This document shows positions 63,536-64,000 of a DNA stretch of 64,000 nucleotides, piece after piece (within the stretch, counting starts at the first letter, position 1; the number at the start of each line of letters is the position of its first letter). A program made the translations under genes and the position numbers. Origin of the DNA: Congeria kusceri (lineage: Eukaryota; Mollusca; Bivalvia; Myida; Dreissenidae); NCBI GenBank assembly GCA_027627225.1, contig JAPFQT010000381.1, positions 62,001 through 126,000 on the forward strand, in the 5' to 3' direction. The notes below the pieces were generated by a model. That model made no database searches. It was not told the DNA's origin and saw nothing but the letters and a program-made list of their open reading frames with translations.

Positions 63536-63795
63536 TATATATTTACCAATGAAATCATTTTAAAGTAATAACTTAGCAAATCGTGTAGCAACGTTTTAAA
63601 GAAACCTATGGTCATATTATTTAATGATTTTACTCCACCTGTTATATATGCAACAAACTTAGTATTGTATTTTAAATTCATTGTTAACAGGTGTTTCTCC
63701 TACCGTAACGGCCGCTCGCATTTTTACCACCTCGCAGAGGAGTCAGAGGAGGTTGAATCCTGTACACCCAGTGCAGAATCTGCTTACAATGCCAG

Positions 63796-64000
63796 GCTGT
63801 TATGCCACGTGATGCCACGTACTGTTATGCTGTTATGCCACGTACCTATGCCTGTGTACGAAACATTATTTTCGTAATATGTATCATCTAGTATCCAATT
63901 GTGAGCATTTGACATCTTCAAAGTAATACCGCATTTCAGAACAGACTGGATTGATTTCCGTTTGCTGTTTTTTTGTTGTTGTTTGTTTAATGTGGTGATT
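63796..64000. other. Window end, no gene assigned
   Basis: Three ATGCCACGT words in a short stretch (63809-63845), then AT-rich DNA. It would be intron of the second YqaJ-transposase copy if its gene model holds. Confidence 0.3.

Larger units (their letters stand above)
60441..63795 (+). pseudogene. Second, diverged copy of the YqaJ-transposase gene (heavily broken)
   Basis: Block order equals that of 44772-50080: GVYEDVMQIL and FDDKK (60441-60605), helical block 60572-60868, YqaJ remnant with FFVDIDF, SPDGCLRED and QIKCPY (60870-61200), DGQWHRIVV and QKDVWINV (61590-61690), acidic block 61857-62081, WFYKPEF to LIDPMSVP (62600-62840), MLIKGWPIQLLEALPANIDA (62911 on), YVRSF and GETYFSEL (63040-63090), then LDLDR|GTAAGC (donor at 63192) and a second exon 63691-63795 after TTGTTAACAG. 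Stops and shifts separate almost every block, the RxxxW and TGS part of YqaJ is missing, and the catalytic Glu is Gln (61096-61098). The N-terminal third is absent. No inverted repeat or target duplication was found; the last exon would lie beyond the window. Confidence 0.72.

Overview
The window is eukaryotic, AT-rich and almost entirely repetitive: there are introns with GT/AG borders, TATAAAAG and AATAAA signals, metazoan-type transposases and dispersed repeats of the kind I know from bivalve molluscs. A bivalve is my best guess; this is inference, since no host gene gives the taxon. I recognised no rRNA, tRNA or clear host single-copy gene.

Region 1 (1-42908, resuming at 56958-60034) is a head-to-tail tandem array of a unit of about 3.55 kb. 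Twelve full copies are followed by a thirteenth that is split by a transposon and truncated at its right end. Every unit carries two decayed genes facing each other: on + a Mutator-like transposase relic, and on - a relic of a His-Me finger (HNH/homing-type) nuclease with its zinc-binding loop. A compact two-strand poly(A) signal lies between them. All inspected copies share the same stop codon in the transposase acidic motif, so amplification came after gene death. The unit therefore looks like a dead two-gene transposon turned into a macrosatellite.

Region 2 (42909-56957) is one 14,049-bp DNA transposon inserted into array unit 13. It has terminal inverted repeats of about 525 bp ending in CACCCTGTAC, and a 5-bp target duplication (AATTA) that the neighbouring units confirm as the empty site. 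It holds two convergent genes. The + gene (44772-50374, three coding exons after a 5'UTR exon) would encode a protein of about 1,450 residues with a YqaJ-type PD-(D/E)XK exonuclease embedded in the middle of what I take to be a transposase. It is broken by two -1 shifts, three in-frame stops and a lost splice donor. The - gene (54056-52212, four coding exons, 288 codons) is an intact-looking C2H2 zinc-finger protein. A non-autonomous element with a 145-bp minisatellite sits in an intron of the first gene, and other dispersed repeats and a pogo-like DDE fragment lie around the second.

Region 3 (60441-63795 and probably beyond) is a second, more diverged and more broken copy of the same YqaJ-transposase gene. 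It keeps the same block order and the same exon borders, which independently supports the gene model of region 2. The end of the window is microsatellite and unannotated sequence.
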